35,123 bases of DNA from Gemmatimonadota bacterium (GTDB taxonomy: Bacteria > Gemmatimonadota > Gemmatimonadetes > Longimicrobiales > Gaopeijiaceae). This document shows, in pieces, positions 15,416 to 23,017 of this stretch. The notes beneath the pieces were generated by a model. It searched no databases. It had not been told where the DNA came from and was given only the letters and a program-made list of their open reading frames with translations. The first letter of the stretch is position 1. Every line of letters starts with the position of its first letter. The translations under genes were made by a program, and so were the position numbers. The stretch spans positions 1 through 35,123 of the forward strand of contig JAPPNM010000026.1 in NCBI GenBank assembly GCA_028873825.1, read 5' to 3'.

Positions 15416-17650
15416 TCAATCCGCCGCCACCCTTCCCACGAACGCCCGCACCCGGTCGTGGCTCTTCAGCACGATCACCGTGCCGGGCGCCTCGCGCGCG
15501 ATCCGCTCGGGAATCGTCCCGAAGAGGATTCGGTGCGAGAAGCTGTCCCCCGAGGCGCCCACCATCACGGCATCGTATTCGCCCGCCGCCCCGACGATCC
15601 CCTCCGCCACCCCCGGCCCCGCGATCACGCGCGTCCCCGCCGCCACGCCCTCCGGCAGCTCCGCCCGCTCCGCCGCCAGCCGGTTCGCCTGCTCCTCCCG
15701 GCGCCCCTCCGGCGCCCCCGCGGGCACCACCGCCGCCAGCGTCAGCTCGCCCCCCTCCGCGTCGGTCATGGCGAGCGCGTATCCCCGCGCCTTGCGCGCA
15801 TGCACGCCCCCGGCGCTCGGGAGCAGGACGCGGCGCGGCACCGCGGGTTCGGGCCCGAACCTGACCAGCATGACGTCGGCCCGCGCTAGCCGCACCACGT
15901 CGTCGGCGACCTCGCCGAGGATCCGCCGCGCGGTGGTCGTGAAGCCCTTCCACCCGAGGATGACCACCTGGGAGCGGTTCTCGCGCCGGGCCTCCAGGAT
16001 GGCGCGGCCCACGTTGCGGCCCACGCGCACCTCGGTCGCGACGGGCACCCCCGTTTCGCCCTCCAGCGCCTGCAGGCGCTTCAACGTCCCCGCCTCGCGC
16101 TCGATCTCCCGCCGCGCCATCTCCGGCGGCAGCTGGTCGGGAACCCGGACCACGCGCAGCACGGTGATCGCGCCGTCGCGGGGCTTGGCGATCGCGGCGG
16201 CCAGGCGCACGAGGGGTTCCGCCGTCCGGGGGTTGTGGACGGGCAGCAGGATCCGGAAGGGGGCCGCGCGGGGGGAGGCGCGCAGCACGACCACGCGCGA
16301 GCCGGGACCGGCCGGGTCGGGCAGGCCGGCGCGGGTGCCGCGCCAGGCCGCGTAGCCGAACAGTCCCGCCGCCAGGGCCAGGACGACCAGGACGACCGGC
16401 CGAATGTGCCCCTGCATCGGAATCTGCAGGATGAGGTACGCGTTCGCGGCGATCCCCAGCGCGGGCAGCAGGGGGACCAGGGGGACCCGGAAGGGGCGCT
16501 CGATGCCGGGGAAGCGGCGGCGGTGGACGATGAGCGCCGCGTTCACCAGGCAGAGCGCCAGCAGCAGGACCAGGTTGGCGAAGTGGGCGAGCGACTCGAG
16601 CGGCAGGAGCAGCGCGAAGACGCCGATCGACCCGCCGGCCGCCAGCACCGCCGCGAAGGGCGTATGCGTGCGAGCGCCGATGCGGCCGAGGAAGCGGGGC
16701 AGGTGGCGAAGGTGACTCATCGACAACGCCACCCGCGACCCCGCCATGATCGAGGCGTTGGAGGCCGAGATCATCGAGAAGAGCGCGCCCCCGACCATGA
16801 CCGCGCCCCCGACCGGTCCCAGGAAGGCCCGCGCGGCCACGCCCATCGCCGCCTCGGTGTACTCGTTCAGGTCGGCCACGACCACGACCAGCACCACCAG
16901 CGAATAGAGCGCCGTCACCGCCGCCATCGAGATGAATATGGCCCGGGGAATCGTCTTCGTGGGGTTGGCGACCTCGCCCGCCGAGGCCGCGATCGCCGAA
17001 AACCCGAAGAAGGTGATGAAGACGAGCGCGGCGGTGGACGCGATGAGCGGAACGTCGCGGCTGAAGCGCTCGGCGACGGCGGTCGCGTCGAAGCTGCCCA
17101 GTCCCCCCGCGACGAACCATGCGAGGAGGATTATCTTGGCCGCCGTGACGACGATCTGGAAGGTGCCGCTCTCCTTGGTGCCCTTGACGTTGAGCAGCGT
17201 GAGCGCGGCGAGGAAGACGAGTCCCGGCAGCGCCGGCAGGGGCGCGTGCCAGACGAACTCGTTGAAGTAGCTGGACAGGCTGGCGACGTAGAAGGCGCAC
17301 GACGACGAGTAGCCCAGCAGAATGCACCAGCCCACCAGGTACGCCAGAAGGGGCGGAAAGGTCTTGCGCGCGTAGAGGTAGCCCTCGCCCGAGAAGGGGT
17401 AGATCGAGGCGAATTCGCAGTAGGTGAGCGCGGTGAAGGCCGCCACGACGGCCGCCAGCAGGAAGGAGGCGATCGCCGCGCTCCCCACGTACCCGACCGC
17501 GAGCCCCGACAGGGTGAAGATCCCGGCCGCGATCATGGTGCCCGTCCCGATCGCCAGCGCCGAGACCAGTCCCAGGTCGCGGCCGAGGCCGGCGACCGCG
17601 ACCTGGCCGGCGGCGCCGGGCGTCCGCGAGGGCCGGCTTTCAGGTTTCAC
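15416..17650 (-). CDS. APC-superfamily amino acid permease with two C-terminal universal-stress (Usp) domains
   Basis: The first 450 residues form a 12-span APC-type transporter. The start of span 1, GLVSALAIGTGTMIAAGIFT, carries the GxG(T/S)G substrate-binding signature, and the conserved FFGFSAIAASAGE region is near span 6. After the last span come two adenine-nucleotide-binding Usp modules (about 470-610 and 620-735), with VHNPRTAEPLVRLA and VMVGASGDSFSHRILFGTIP as typical Usp text. Such permease-Usp fusions are known in cationic and branched amino acid carriers. The Usp part is thought to regulate transport. I chose the GTG at 17650. The longer frame (17740) reads through a palindromic repeat and is unlikely. 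The cyclodeaminase-like gene follows 7 bases later. Confidence 0.87.
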   Translation of the reverse strand: MKPESRPSRTPGAAGQVAVAGLGRDLGLVSALAIGTGTMIAAGIFTLSGLAVGYVGSAAIASFLLAAVVAAFTALTYCEFASIYPFSGEGYLYARKTFPPLLAYLVGWCILLGYSSSCAFYVASLSSYFNEFVWHAPLPALPGLVFLAALTLLNVKGTKESGTFQIVVTAAKIILLAWFVAGGLGSFDATAVAERFSRDVPLIASTAALVFITFFGFSAIAASAGEVANPTKTIPRAIFISMAAVTALYSLVVLVVVVADLNEYTEAAMGVAARAFLGPVGGAVMVGGALFSMISASNASIMAGSRVALSMSHLRHLPRFLGRIGARTHTPFAAVLAAGGSIGVFALLLPLESLAHFANLVLLLALCLVNAALIVHRRRFPGIERPFRVPLVPLLPALGIAANAYLILQIPMQGHIRPVVLVVLALAAGLFGYAAWRGTRAGLPDPAGPGSRVVVLRASPRAAPFRILLPVHNPRTAEPLVRLAAAIAKPRDGAITVLRVVRVPDQLPPEMARREIEREAGTLKRLQALEGETGVPVATEVRVGRNVGRAILEARRENRSQVVILGWKGFTTTARRILGEVADDVVRLARADVMLVRFGPEPAVPRRVLLPSAGGVHARKARGYALAMTDAEGGELTLAAVVPAGAPEGRREEQANRLAAERAELPEGVAAGTRVIAGPGVAEGIVGAAGEYDAVMVGASGDSFSHRILFGTIPERIAREAPGTVIVLKSHDRVRAFVGRVAAD

Positions 17651-17716
17651 GCGCCGCCTCGCCAAGCGCGCTCGCGGCCCGCCCGGATCGGGTTCGCCGT
17701 CGGCATCCTTCGCGAA

Positions 17717-17782
17717 CCGTGGACAAAGCCCCGCGAGCACCGAGAGCAGCGAGGCGCCGGGCCGCGGGGATTTCGTCCATGG
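17717..17782. repeat. CCGTGGACAAA palindromic repeat, 66-base copy
   Basis: The segment begins CCGTGGACAAAGCCCCGCG and ends CGCGGGGATTTCGTCCATGG. The 20-base ends are inverted copies with four mismatches. Bases 17717-17764 are an inverted copy of 5508-5555 (45 of 48 identical). It sits between the tlpA-like gene and the permease and supplies a false start for the longer permease frame. Confidence 0.6.
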
Positions 17783-17816
17783 GTTGCAAGAGCGAACCGG
17801 CGTCGCCCGAACGACG

Positions 17817-18335
17817 TCAGGACCGGCCCGGCATCGCGGCCAGCACCCGTCTCACGCTTTCCTGCACGTCCTCGGCCATGGGCATGAACCCGCCCGTCCA
17901 CCGCTGGACGAAGCGTCCCTCCGCGTCGACGAGGAAGGTGCCGGGAAGGCCGACGAGGCCGTACTTTTCCGCGATTTCCCAGGAAGGGTCGTGATAGATG
18001 GGAAAGTCGACACCCACTTCGCCGAGAAATTCGACGATCGTCTCGCGCGACCCTCGGTCGTCCACGCTCACCCCCACGACCCGGAAGCCCTGGCCGGCGT
18101 ACTTGTCGTGCAGCTCCTGGAGTTCGGGCATCTCGTGCCGGCAGGGGGCGCACCACGTGGCCCAGATGTTGAGCATGTAGGGAGCGCCCGCCAAGCCGGA
18201 GCCGTCGAACTCGCCGCCGTCCAGCGTCGAGGCGGCGAAGGCGGGCACCTTGTCGCCGGGCTCGAGGGGTCTGTCGGGCATTCTGCACGCGGCCCACGCC
18301 AAGGCTGCGATCGAAACGACTAGGCTTCTCCTCAC
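17817..18335 (-). CDS. TlpA/ResA-like thioredoxin lipoprotein
   Basis: This is a membrane-anchored thioredoxin-fold oxidoreductase of the TlpA/ResA type. After a signal peptide with an ALAWAAC lipobox, the domain runs from LEPGDKVPAFAASTLDG through the redox motif ATWCAPCRHEMPELQ (CxxC, about residues 61-64) to VVGVSVDD, the cis-Pro motif GLVGLPGTFLVD and a C-terminal helix. Such proteins reduce disulfides outside the cytoplasm, for example in cytochrome c maturation. The GTG start at 18335 is preceded by GGAGGGGGG and gives a compact signal peptide. The ATG at 18368 adds an unnecessary charged extension. No cytochrome maturation genes are nearby, so the partner is unknown. The gene shares orientation with the permease but is separated from it by a repeat. 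Confidence 0.85.
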   Translation of the reverse strand: MRRSLVVSIAALAWAACRMPDRPLEPGDKVPAFAASTLDGGEFDGSGLAGAPYMLNIWATWCAPCRHEMPELQELHDKYAGQGFRVVGVSVDDRGSRETIVEFLGEVGVDFPIYHDPSWEIAEKYGLVGLPGTFLVDAEGRFVQRWTGGFMPMAEDVQESVRRVLAAMPGRS

Positions 18336-18587
18336 GGGACCCCCCCTCCGGCTGGACTTTCGAAACACGTGGCCTCAAGCTACCCAAAGGGGCGCGGGCC
18401 GGCCAACGGCGCGGGAGCGCCGGCGAGGTCGCGCGGCGGCGCGGGCAACCCCGCGGCGCGGAGGCCGGCGCGGGCGCGGCAACCCCGGGACTGGAAGCGG
18501 GCGCCGAATTCGCGTGCGGGAACCGGAACCCCCCGGCGCCCCGGCACGTAAGGAGCCAGGGAGTTTCCTCAGACGGGACTACGATAC

Positions 18588-19274
18588 ATGACCACGGACC
18601 GAACCCGATCCGCCGCGCGCCGGAAGCTGACCTTCGTCGCCGGTTTCGCCATCTACTTCGCCGCCCTGTGGCTCCTCTGGGACACGCCGGCCATCTACCC
18701 GCTCAAGATCTTCGTGGTAATGCTCCACGAGATCAGCCACGGGATCGCCTCCCTGGCCACGGGGGGCACGATCGACAGGATCGTCCTGGACCCCCAGCAG
18801 GGCGGCGCCTGCCACTGCGGCGGCGGCAACGCCTTCCTGACCCTGTCGGCGGGATACCTTGGCAGCCTGCTCTGGGGCGTGGCGCTGCTGGCGCTCGCGG
18901 GGGCGCGACGCATCTCGAACGCCACGCTGCTCACAGTGATCGGCGGCCTCGTCGTGCTCCTCACCGCGCTTTACGTGCGCAACGGATTCGGGCTCCTCTT
19001 CGGCCTGGGCTTCGGGTCCGCCCTGCTGATCGCCGGCCGCAAGCTCGGACCGCTCGCGAGCAAGGTAGTGCTCACGACTCTGGGCCTCACGAGCTGCCTC
19101 TACGCGATCCTGGACATCAAGAGCGACGTGCTCGACAGGCCGCACCTGCAAAGCGACGCGGCCATGCTCGCCGAGATCACGCCGCTGTCGACGACGGCGT
19201 GGGGGGCGGTGTGGATCGGGGTGGCGGTGATCGTCAGCGGGGTGGCGTTCGCGAGGGCCTACAGGGCGGCTTGA
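18588..19274 (+). CDS. M50-like (site-2-protease type) membrane metallopeptidase
   Basis: The protein is 228 residues with about six hydrophobic spans. The zinc motif HEISHG lies at residues 48-53, inside the second membrane segment (IFVVMLHEISHGIASLATGG), as in the M50B-like peptidase family. A Gly-rich NAFLTLSAGYLGSLLWG segment follows, which in these proteins lies near the active site. A second C-terminal Asp motif is replaced by a D.KSDVLDR loop (LDIKSDVLDRP, about 175-185). Family members cut membrane-bound substrates such as anti-sigma factors, but none is encoded here. The last 43 bases of the gene lie in a 76-base direct repeat, and an internally deleted copy of this locus occurs at 21560-21678. 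Confidence 0.82.
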   Translation: MTTDRTRSAARRKLTFVAGFAIYFAALWLLWDTPAIYPLKIFVVMLHEISHGIASLATGGTIDRIVLDPQQGGACHCGGGNAFLTLSAGYLGSLLWGVALLALAGARRISNATLLTVIGGLVVLLTALYVRNGFGLLFGLGFGSALLIAGRKLGPLASKVVLTTLGLTSCLYAILDIKSDVLDRPHLQSDAAMLAEITPLSTTAWGAVWIGVAVIVSGVAFARAYRAA

Positions 19275-19307
19275 GGGGGCGGAGGGGTCGAATGTCAACC
19301 GGAACTG
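19232..19307. repeat. 76-base direct repeat, left copy
   Basis: Bases 19232-19307 are identical to 21603-21678, on the same strand. The left copy spans the last codons and stop of the M50-like gene and reaches into the last codons of the lipoprotein gene on the opposite strand. The two copies enclose the lipoprotein and DUF4143 genes. Confidence 0.9.
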
Positions 19308-19957
19308 ACTACCGTCACCTCCATGTCGAGCGAAGCGGCCAACCCGCCGGGGTCCTCCGCCACAACCGTAACGGTCGCGGAACCCGGCGCCACGCCCTTG
19401 ATCCTGACGGCCTCCGCCAACACGAGGACGGTGGCCACCTCCGTGTTCGAGGACGACGCGGTAAGCCGCAGTTCCTCCCCATCCGGGTCTTCGAAGCAGG
19501 GTACGACAAGAACGGTCTCCCTCACTTCCAGTGGCGGTGGCCGGGGCGGGGTGTCGCATACCTCCGGTGCCCGGTTGCCTAGCACCGCAACGCCGAATTC
19601 CTGCCGGGCGGTCTGGCCGGCGGGATCCGTCGCCACGACCGCAATGGTCGCCGAACCCGGCGAGACGCCCTTGACGCTGATGGCGGAATCCTGCGCGGCG
19701 GCGGTCGCAACCTCCACGTCCGACGACGACGCGGTCAGCTTCAGTTCCTCCCCCTCCGGGTCTTCGAAGCACGGCGCGAGGCGCACCTCCTCCTCCAGGC
19801 CGAGCGTTTGTTGCGGTATGCTGCCGCACGCCCCGGGAGGCTCGGAGTCCTCCCCACAGGCGAAAAGGCAGACGGCCGCGACCGCCAGCGGCAACCGGCG
19901 GACAAGCAATCCGCGGTCCGGCAGCGGTGAGCGTACGGATGAAAGCGGGTGACACAT
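19295..19957 (-). CDS. Lipoprotein with two tandem Ig-like (cadherin/BIG-type) repeats
   Basis: The 220-residue protein starts with a signal peptide ending in the lipobox AVCLFACG (Cys about residue 33). Two homologous modules follow, each reading CFEDP(E/D)GEEL(K/R)LTASSS, then VATxxx...(I/V)KGV(S/A)PGSAT(I/V)(A/T)VVA.DP.G. This pattern is typical of Ig-like or cadherin-like domains of exported Gemmatimonadota proteins, in which aromatic and Asp residues of DPDGD..Y are common. It is likely a surface or periplasmic binding module, but no partner is obvious. The ATG at 19957 has GGAAAGG about ten bases upstream. A degraded duplicate of its signal-peptide coding region lies about 200 bases upstream. 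The gene's 3' end overlaps the 76-base repeat shared with the 21.6-kb locus. Confidence 0.7.
   Translation of the reverse strand: MCHPLSSVRSPLPDRGLLVRRLPLAVAAVCLFACGEDSEPPGACGSIPQQTLGLEEEVRLAPCFEDPEGEELKLTASSSDVEVATAAAQDSAISVKGVSPGSATIAVVATDPAGQTARQEFGVAVLGNRAPEVCDTPPRPPPLEVRETVLVVPCFEDPDGEELRLTASSSNTEVATVLVLAEAVRIKGVAPGSATVTVVAEDPGGLAASLDMEVTVVSSG
19888..19939. repeat. Direct repeat in the signal-peptide coding region (copy A)
   Basis: These 52 bases encode the start of the lipoprotein's signal peptide. A diverged copy with six substitutions and one indel lies at 20088-20140. Confidence 0.7.
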
Positions 19958-20087
19958 CGGAGTATTCCTTTCCCGTGGAGTGGTGCGCGGCAGGGCCGCC
20001 CGGCGGCGACCCATGGTCAGGTATACTCCTGAAGCGCGGAACTCGCCCGGCGCTACCATTCGGACGTCTGTCACGGTCGGGCGGGCA

Positions 20088-20140
20088 GCGGCAACCAGCG
20101 GACAACGAGTCCGCAGTACGGCAGCGGTGAGCGTACGGAG
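20088..20140. repeat. Direct repeat upstream of the lipoprotein gene (copy B)
   Basis: This 53-base diverged copy of 19888-19939 has the same orientation. Its minus-strand frame reads RTLTAAVLRTRCPLVAAA, like a decayed signal peptide start. No lipoprotein module follows it, so it is a remnant of a tandem duplication. The 148 bases between the copies (19940-20087) hold the gene's start region and a TATAC-containing stretch near 20029. Confidence 0.6.
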
Positions 20141-20150
20141 GGGAGCTGGT

Positions 20151-20190
20151 GTCAACCGGGGTTGACAGAATGTAAAGTGGGGTTTACATG
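20151..20190. promoter_or_regulatory. Two adjacent palindromes, TGTCAACC-GG-GGTTGACA and ATGTAAA-N6-TTTACAT
   Basis: The first dyad (20151-20168) has perfect 8-base arms and a 2-base spacer. The second (20171-20190) has perfect 7-base arms and a 6-base spacer. They lie between the lipoprotein gene, which reads away, and the end of the DUF4143 gene. The mix of TGTCAAC and ATGTAAA elements repeats that of the 7061-7099 dyad. It is a candidate operator and promoter region for the lipoprotein, about 190 bases before its start. Confidence 0.45.
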
Positions 20191-20208
20191 GGAGGGACCC
20201 CCGCTCCC

Positions 20209-21405
20209 TCAACCGGGGCCTGCGGGAAGCGGCGGGGAAGCGTCAAGTCGCGCGAGCAGTGCGGGCAGGTCCTCAAGCGGGACGACCTCGCAGTCCCCCC
20301 GCGACCGCCGGTCCGTTCCTCCATGGACCACGGCCTTGGCGCTGACTCGCGGGAGCAGCTTGGCGACGCGGTCGAGCGCCGCGAGACGACTCCCGCGGAT
20401 CCTCGTCCCGGCCTTGGTCTCGATCGCACCGATGCCGTTGCCGTTCTCGTAGAGCAGGTCGCATTCCAGCCCGTCCGCGTCCCGGAAGAACGTGAGATTC
20501 GACCGGCGGCCCGTGTTGAAGCGGTGCTTGAGGGCCTCGACCACGACGGCCTTCTCGAAGAGCGGCCCCCGCGCCGGGTGCGCCGCCATCTGGCCGGCGT
20601 TCTCGATGCCGAGAAGGTGGCCGGCCAGTCCCACGTCGTGGAAGTAGAGCTTGGGCAACTTGACGAGGCGCTTGCGGATGTTGGCGAAGAAGGGCGGCAG
20701 CCGAAAAACGACGTAGCTCGCCTCGAGGACGGTGAGCCAGTGGCGCGCCGTAGCCTGCGGCACGCCGGCATCCGAGCCCAGGGAGCCGAGGTCGGCGAGT
20801 TGGCCCACCCTCGCCGCGCAGAGACGCACGAACCGGCGGAAGGCGGACAGATCGCGGATCTCGCCGATTCGCCGAACGTCGCGTTCGACGTAGGTCTCGA
20901 GGTAGTCCCCGAGCGCCTGCGTGGGATCCAGCCCGCGATCGTGAATCCGCGGATAGAATCCCGAATAGAGGATGTCGTCCAGCGCGTCGCTCGCTCCGGT
21001 GCGCCGCCGTTCGGCGAGGGAGAACGGCAGGAGCCGCAGCAGCGCCGTTCGGCCGGCGAGCGACTGGCCGATGGTCTCCGAGAGGCGAAACTGTTCGCTC
21101 CCGGTGAGGACGAAGAGGCCGGTTCCACCGTCTTCGTCGGCGAGGACCTTCAGGTAGGACACGAGATCCGGAACGCGCTGGATTTCGTCGAGGATCGCTC
21201 CCTGGGGGAACCGTGCGAGAAAGCCTCGCGGGTCGGACTTGGCGAACGCCCGGCGGTCGGGAGCGTCCAGGTCCACGTGGGGGAGCCCGGGGAAGGCGGC
21301 GCGGCAGAGCGTGGTCTTCCCCGACTGTCGCGGCCCGGTGACCGTGACGAAGGGGTATTGGCGGAACAGGCCGACCAGGACGGGCGTGATCTCGCGCTCG
21401 ATCAT
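20209..21405 (-). CDS. AAA ATPase with C-terminal DUF4143 domain
   Basis: The 398-residue protein has the two-domain layout of the widespread AAA_14/DUF4143 family. The ATPase part has Walker A GPRQSGKTTL (about 24-33), Walker B GAILDEIQRVPDLVSYLK (about 78-95) and a sensor motif FVLTGSEQF. The DUF4143 part, beginning near YLETYVERDVRRI, ends in a PD-(D/E)XK-like fold with FFRDADGLECDLLYE and AIETKAGT. The ATG at 21405 gives the typical MIEREI start. The longer frame upstream runs through the repeat remnant and is not coding. These proteins are common, often in toxin-antitoxin or mobile contexts, and their physiological role is not settled. The gene lies inside the interval bracketed by the 76-base direct repeats. 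Confidence 0.9.
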   Translation of the reverse strand: MIEREITPVLVGLFRQYPFVTVTGPRQSGKTTLCRAAFPGLPHVDLDAPDRRAFAKSDPRGFLARFPQGAILDEIQRVPDLVSYLKVLADEDGGTGLFVLTGSEQFRLSETIGQSLAGRTALLRLLPFSLAERRRTGASDALDDILYSGFYPRIHDRGLDPTQALGDYLETYVERDVRRIGEIRDLSAFRRFVRLCAARVGQLADLGSLGSDAGVPQATARHWLTVLEASYVVFRLPPFFANIRKRLVKLPKLYFHDVGLAGHLLGIENAGQMAAHPARGPLFEKAVVVEALKHRFNTGRRSNLTFFRDADGLECDLLYENGNGIGAIETKAGTRIRGSRLAALDRVAKLLPRVSAKAVVHGGTDRRSRGDCEVVPLEDLPALLARLDASPPLPAGPG

Positions 21406-21559
21406 GCGGGGTAATGTAGGGGAGGGGGAGGCCGCGGGCAGGTCGGTGGCGGCGGCGCGCTTCGCGGTCGGGAAAGCGGTCTTCGCGCTCGCCGCGCCAC
21501 TCAGGTGGACAAGCCCCGGATCGGCACCGGGGAGCCGGCCGACGAACTGCATCACCGGT

Positions 21560-21678
21560 GCGGCAACCCCGGAACCGGAAGCGGGCCCCCGGCGCCACGG
21601 CACGTCAGCGGGGTGGCGTTCGCGAGGGCCTACAGGGCGGCTTGAGGGGGCGGAGGGGTCGAATGTCAACCGGAACTG
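21560..21678. repeat. Internally deleted duplicate of the M50 locus (includes right copy of the 76-base repeat)
   Basis: Bases 21560-21586 match 18476-18502 (25 of 27), bases 21587-21605 match 18531-18549 (18 of 19), and bases 21603-21678 are identical to 19232-19307. The copy therefore joins the upstream region of the M50-like gene directly to that gene's last 76 bases, with the whole coding part removed at a shared CGT. The rest of the 21406-21715 gap holds no recognised gene. Confidence 0.75.
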
Positions 21679-21715
21679 TCGGGAGTAGTCAACCCGTCGC
21701 GGCGGCCTGGCCCGC

Positions 21716-21997
21716 TTACCGGCCGGAGGCTTCTTCAAGTTCCGCAAACATCTCGTCCGCGCTCGCGAATCGCGCCGCGCGCGTGCTGACCATCTCGTCA
21801 ACCTCGGCCATGGCTTCTCGCGTTTTCGCGTTGGGAACCTTGAGTTCAAGCGGGAACGCCTGATCGACGGCAATGCGATGGAACAGAAGCCGCACGGCCT
21901 CCGAAGCCGTCAAGCCCATCGCCGCGAGCGCCGCCATCGCTTTCCGCTTCATCTCGGTGTCCATCCGCACATGCACCATCGAACTCCGTGTCTTCAT
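21716..21997 (-). CDS. RelB/DinJ-family antitoxin, without a visible toxin gene
   Basis: The 93-residue protein is a ribbon-helix-helix antitoxin of the RelB/DinJ type. It has the N-terminal strand MVHVRMDTEMKRKAMAAL, the helix-turn LTASEAVRLLFHRIAVDQAFP, which is the family signature, and a charged C-terminus that would wrap a RelE/YafQ-type toxin. The ATG at 21997 has a strong AGGAGG 6 bases upstream. Antitoxins of this family repress their own promoter and neutralise a ribosome-dependent mRNA endonuclease encoded just downstream. Here the downstream side holds only the repeat remnant and then the DUF4143 gene, so the toxin partner seems lost or encoded elsewhere. Confidence 0.85.
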   Translation of the reverse strand: MKTRSSMVHVRMDTEMKRKAMAALAAMGLTASEAVRLLFHRIAVDQAFPLELKVPNAKTREAMAEVDEMVSTRAARFASADEMFAELEEASGR

Positions 21998-22880
21998 CCG
22001 AACCTCCTGTATCTCAATTGCGATCCACCGTCGTGTTTCGTCGTGAACGAGTCAAGCCGGTGCCGACAACGGCGATCCCCGGGCGGCGGCATCCCCTCTC
22101 GCAACCCGCCCCACGGCGGTTCGGTGGACCAGCAGTCGCGGCACCGCTAGCCACTGTACCCAGTCGCGAATCGCACTGCGGTCCAGACCCGCCAGCTCGG
22201 GTCCGAAGACGGTGTCCGGATCCCGGTCGGTGTAGCCGCACGCCGTCGGCCACCCGAGAGCAACCCCGGAAACGGTGGCGGGGATCGGCGGGGGACCTTG
22301 CTCCCCGGCCCCAACGCGGACCGATTTGGACTAAATTGGTCAGAATTGTCTGGTGGAGGACGCCGGTGGCGCGACGAGGGACATGGGCAATCCGGCGGCC
22401 CGCCGTCCCCGGCGCCATGACCGCCGACATCCTCGCCCGCCCTACGACGCTCCAGGCCGAGGCCCTCCGTCTCCTCGGCGTCCGCCCATGACCCGTACCC
22501 AGTAGCGTACACTCCCGGAATCGCACTATGTCACTGCGCCGCAATCACTTGCCTGACTAACCCGAACTTCGAGAGAAGGCGCGTGGCTAGGTTCTGGTCA
22601 CGACAAGAACATAATAACAGGCGAATTAGTCACGTTTTGGTCATACAGAAGATCGGCTTCAGCCGTCAGTGAGCAGTACGCTTCACAATTCGCTATCCCC
22701 ATGGACATCAGTCTTGACGAGAGCACACTCAGTCGTCATACTGCAACTACGAGTTCGGTGGGTGATTCCCGCCGAAGATCGCACCCATATCCAAGAGGAC
22801 GAAAGCACTAACCTTGCTTCTGACTGACCTGGCCGCTGGACCACACTCCCCGACCGCCCAAATCCCAGAGGAGAAGAAGG
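21998..22880. other. 0.9-kb region without a recognised gene, upstream of the cas operon
   Basis: No frame shows a recognisable protein with a start. On the minus strand, about 22060-22330, one frame without any start codon reads CGYTDRDPDTVFGPELAGLD followed by RSAIRDWVQWLAV. It looks protein-like but matches nothing I know. From about 22540 to 22830 the composition turns markedly more AT-rich than the flanks, which fits a promoter or leader region or imported DNA. I looked for CRISPR repeats here and found none. Confidence 0.4.
22714..22742 (+). promoter_or_regulatory. Candidate promoter for the cas operon
   Basis: A -35 TTGACG (22714-22719), a 17-base spacer and a -10 CATACT (22737-22742) lie in the AT-richer stretch, about 140 bases before the small ORF and about 275 before cas3. 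The spacing is ideal but the -10 is only a partial match. Confidence 0.3.
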
Positions 22881-22991
22881 ATGGCCGAGCTCACGAACCG
22901 CCAGATCGGCGGGAGCGCCGAGGCCACCGTAACCGTACTCCTCGATTCGCGCGAGCGTACGTTCGCCGGTGTCACCCCCACATCGACCTAA
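22881..22991 (+). CDS. 36-residue ORF with a strong ribosome binding site just upstream of cas3
   Basis: This ORF is too short for the supplied track. An ATG follows AGAGGAGAAGAAGG, the best ribosome binding site in the region. The frame reads MAELTNRQIGGSAEATVTVL, continues LDSRERTFAGVTPTST and stops at TAA, 26 bases before the cas3 GTG. I recognise no family. It could be a leader peptide, a real small protein, or the 5' stub of a larger lost gene, since the N-terminus looks like the start of a normal soluble protein. Cas3 itself starts at a GTG without an obvious strong site, so translation of this ORF may help that of cas3. Confidence 0.4.
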   Translation: MAELTNRQIGGSAEATVTVLLDSRERTFAGVTPTST

Positions 22992-23017
22992 TGGACTGCG
23001 TGGCAGGAGTTTAAGGC

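Noticed and set aside
16235-17887. 550-residue plus-strand ORF, rich in Arg, Asp and Gln
   Set aside because: It is antisense to the permease gene and has no domain signal.
22060-22330. Minus-strand gene with YTDRDPDTVFGPELAGLD-like text
   Set aside because: The frame looks protein-like but has no start codon, is short, and matches no family I know. It is mentioned only in the gap entry.
22327-22342. TGGACTAAATTGGTCA as a second antitoxin-type operator
   Set aside because: The left arm does not match the right arm well enough for a dyad, and no TA gene lies next to it.
22361-22491. Transposase tail (ARPTTLQAEALRLLGVRP)
   Set aside because: It is too short, with no upstream catalytic motifs or terminal inverted repeats.
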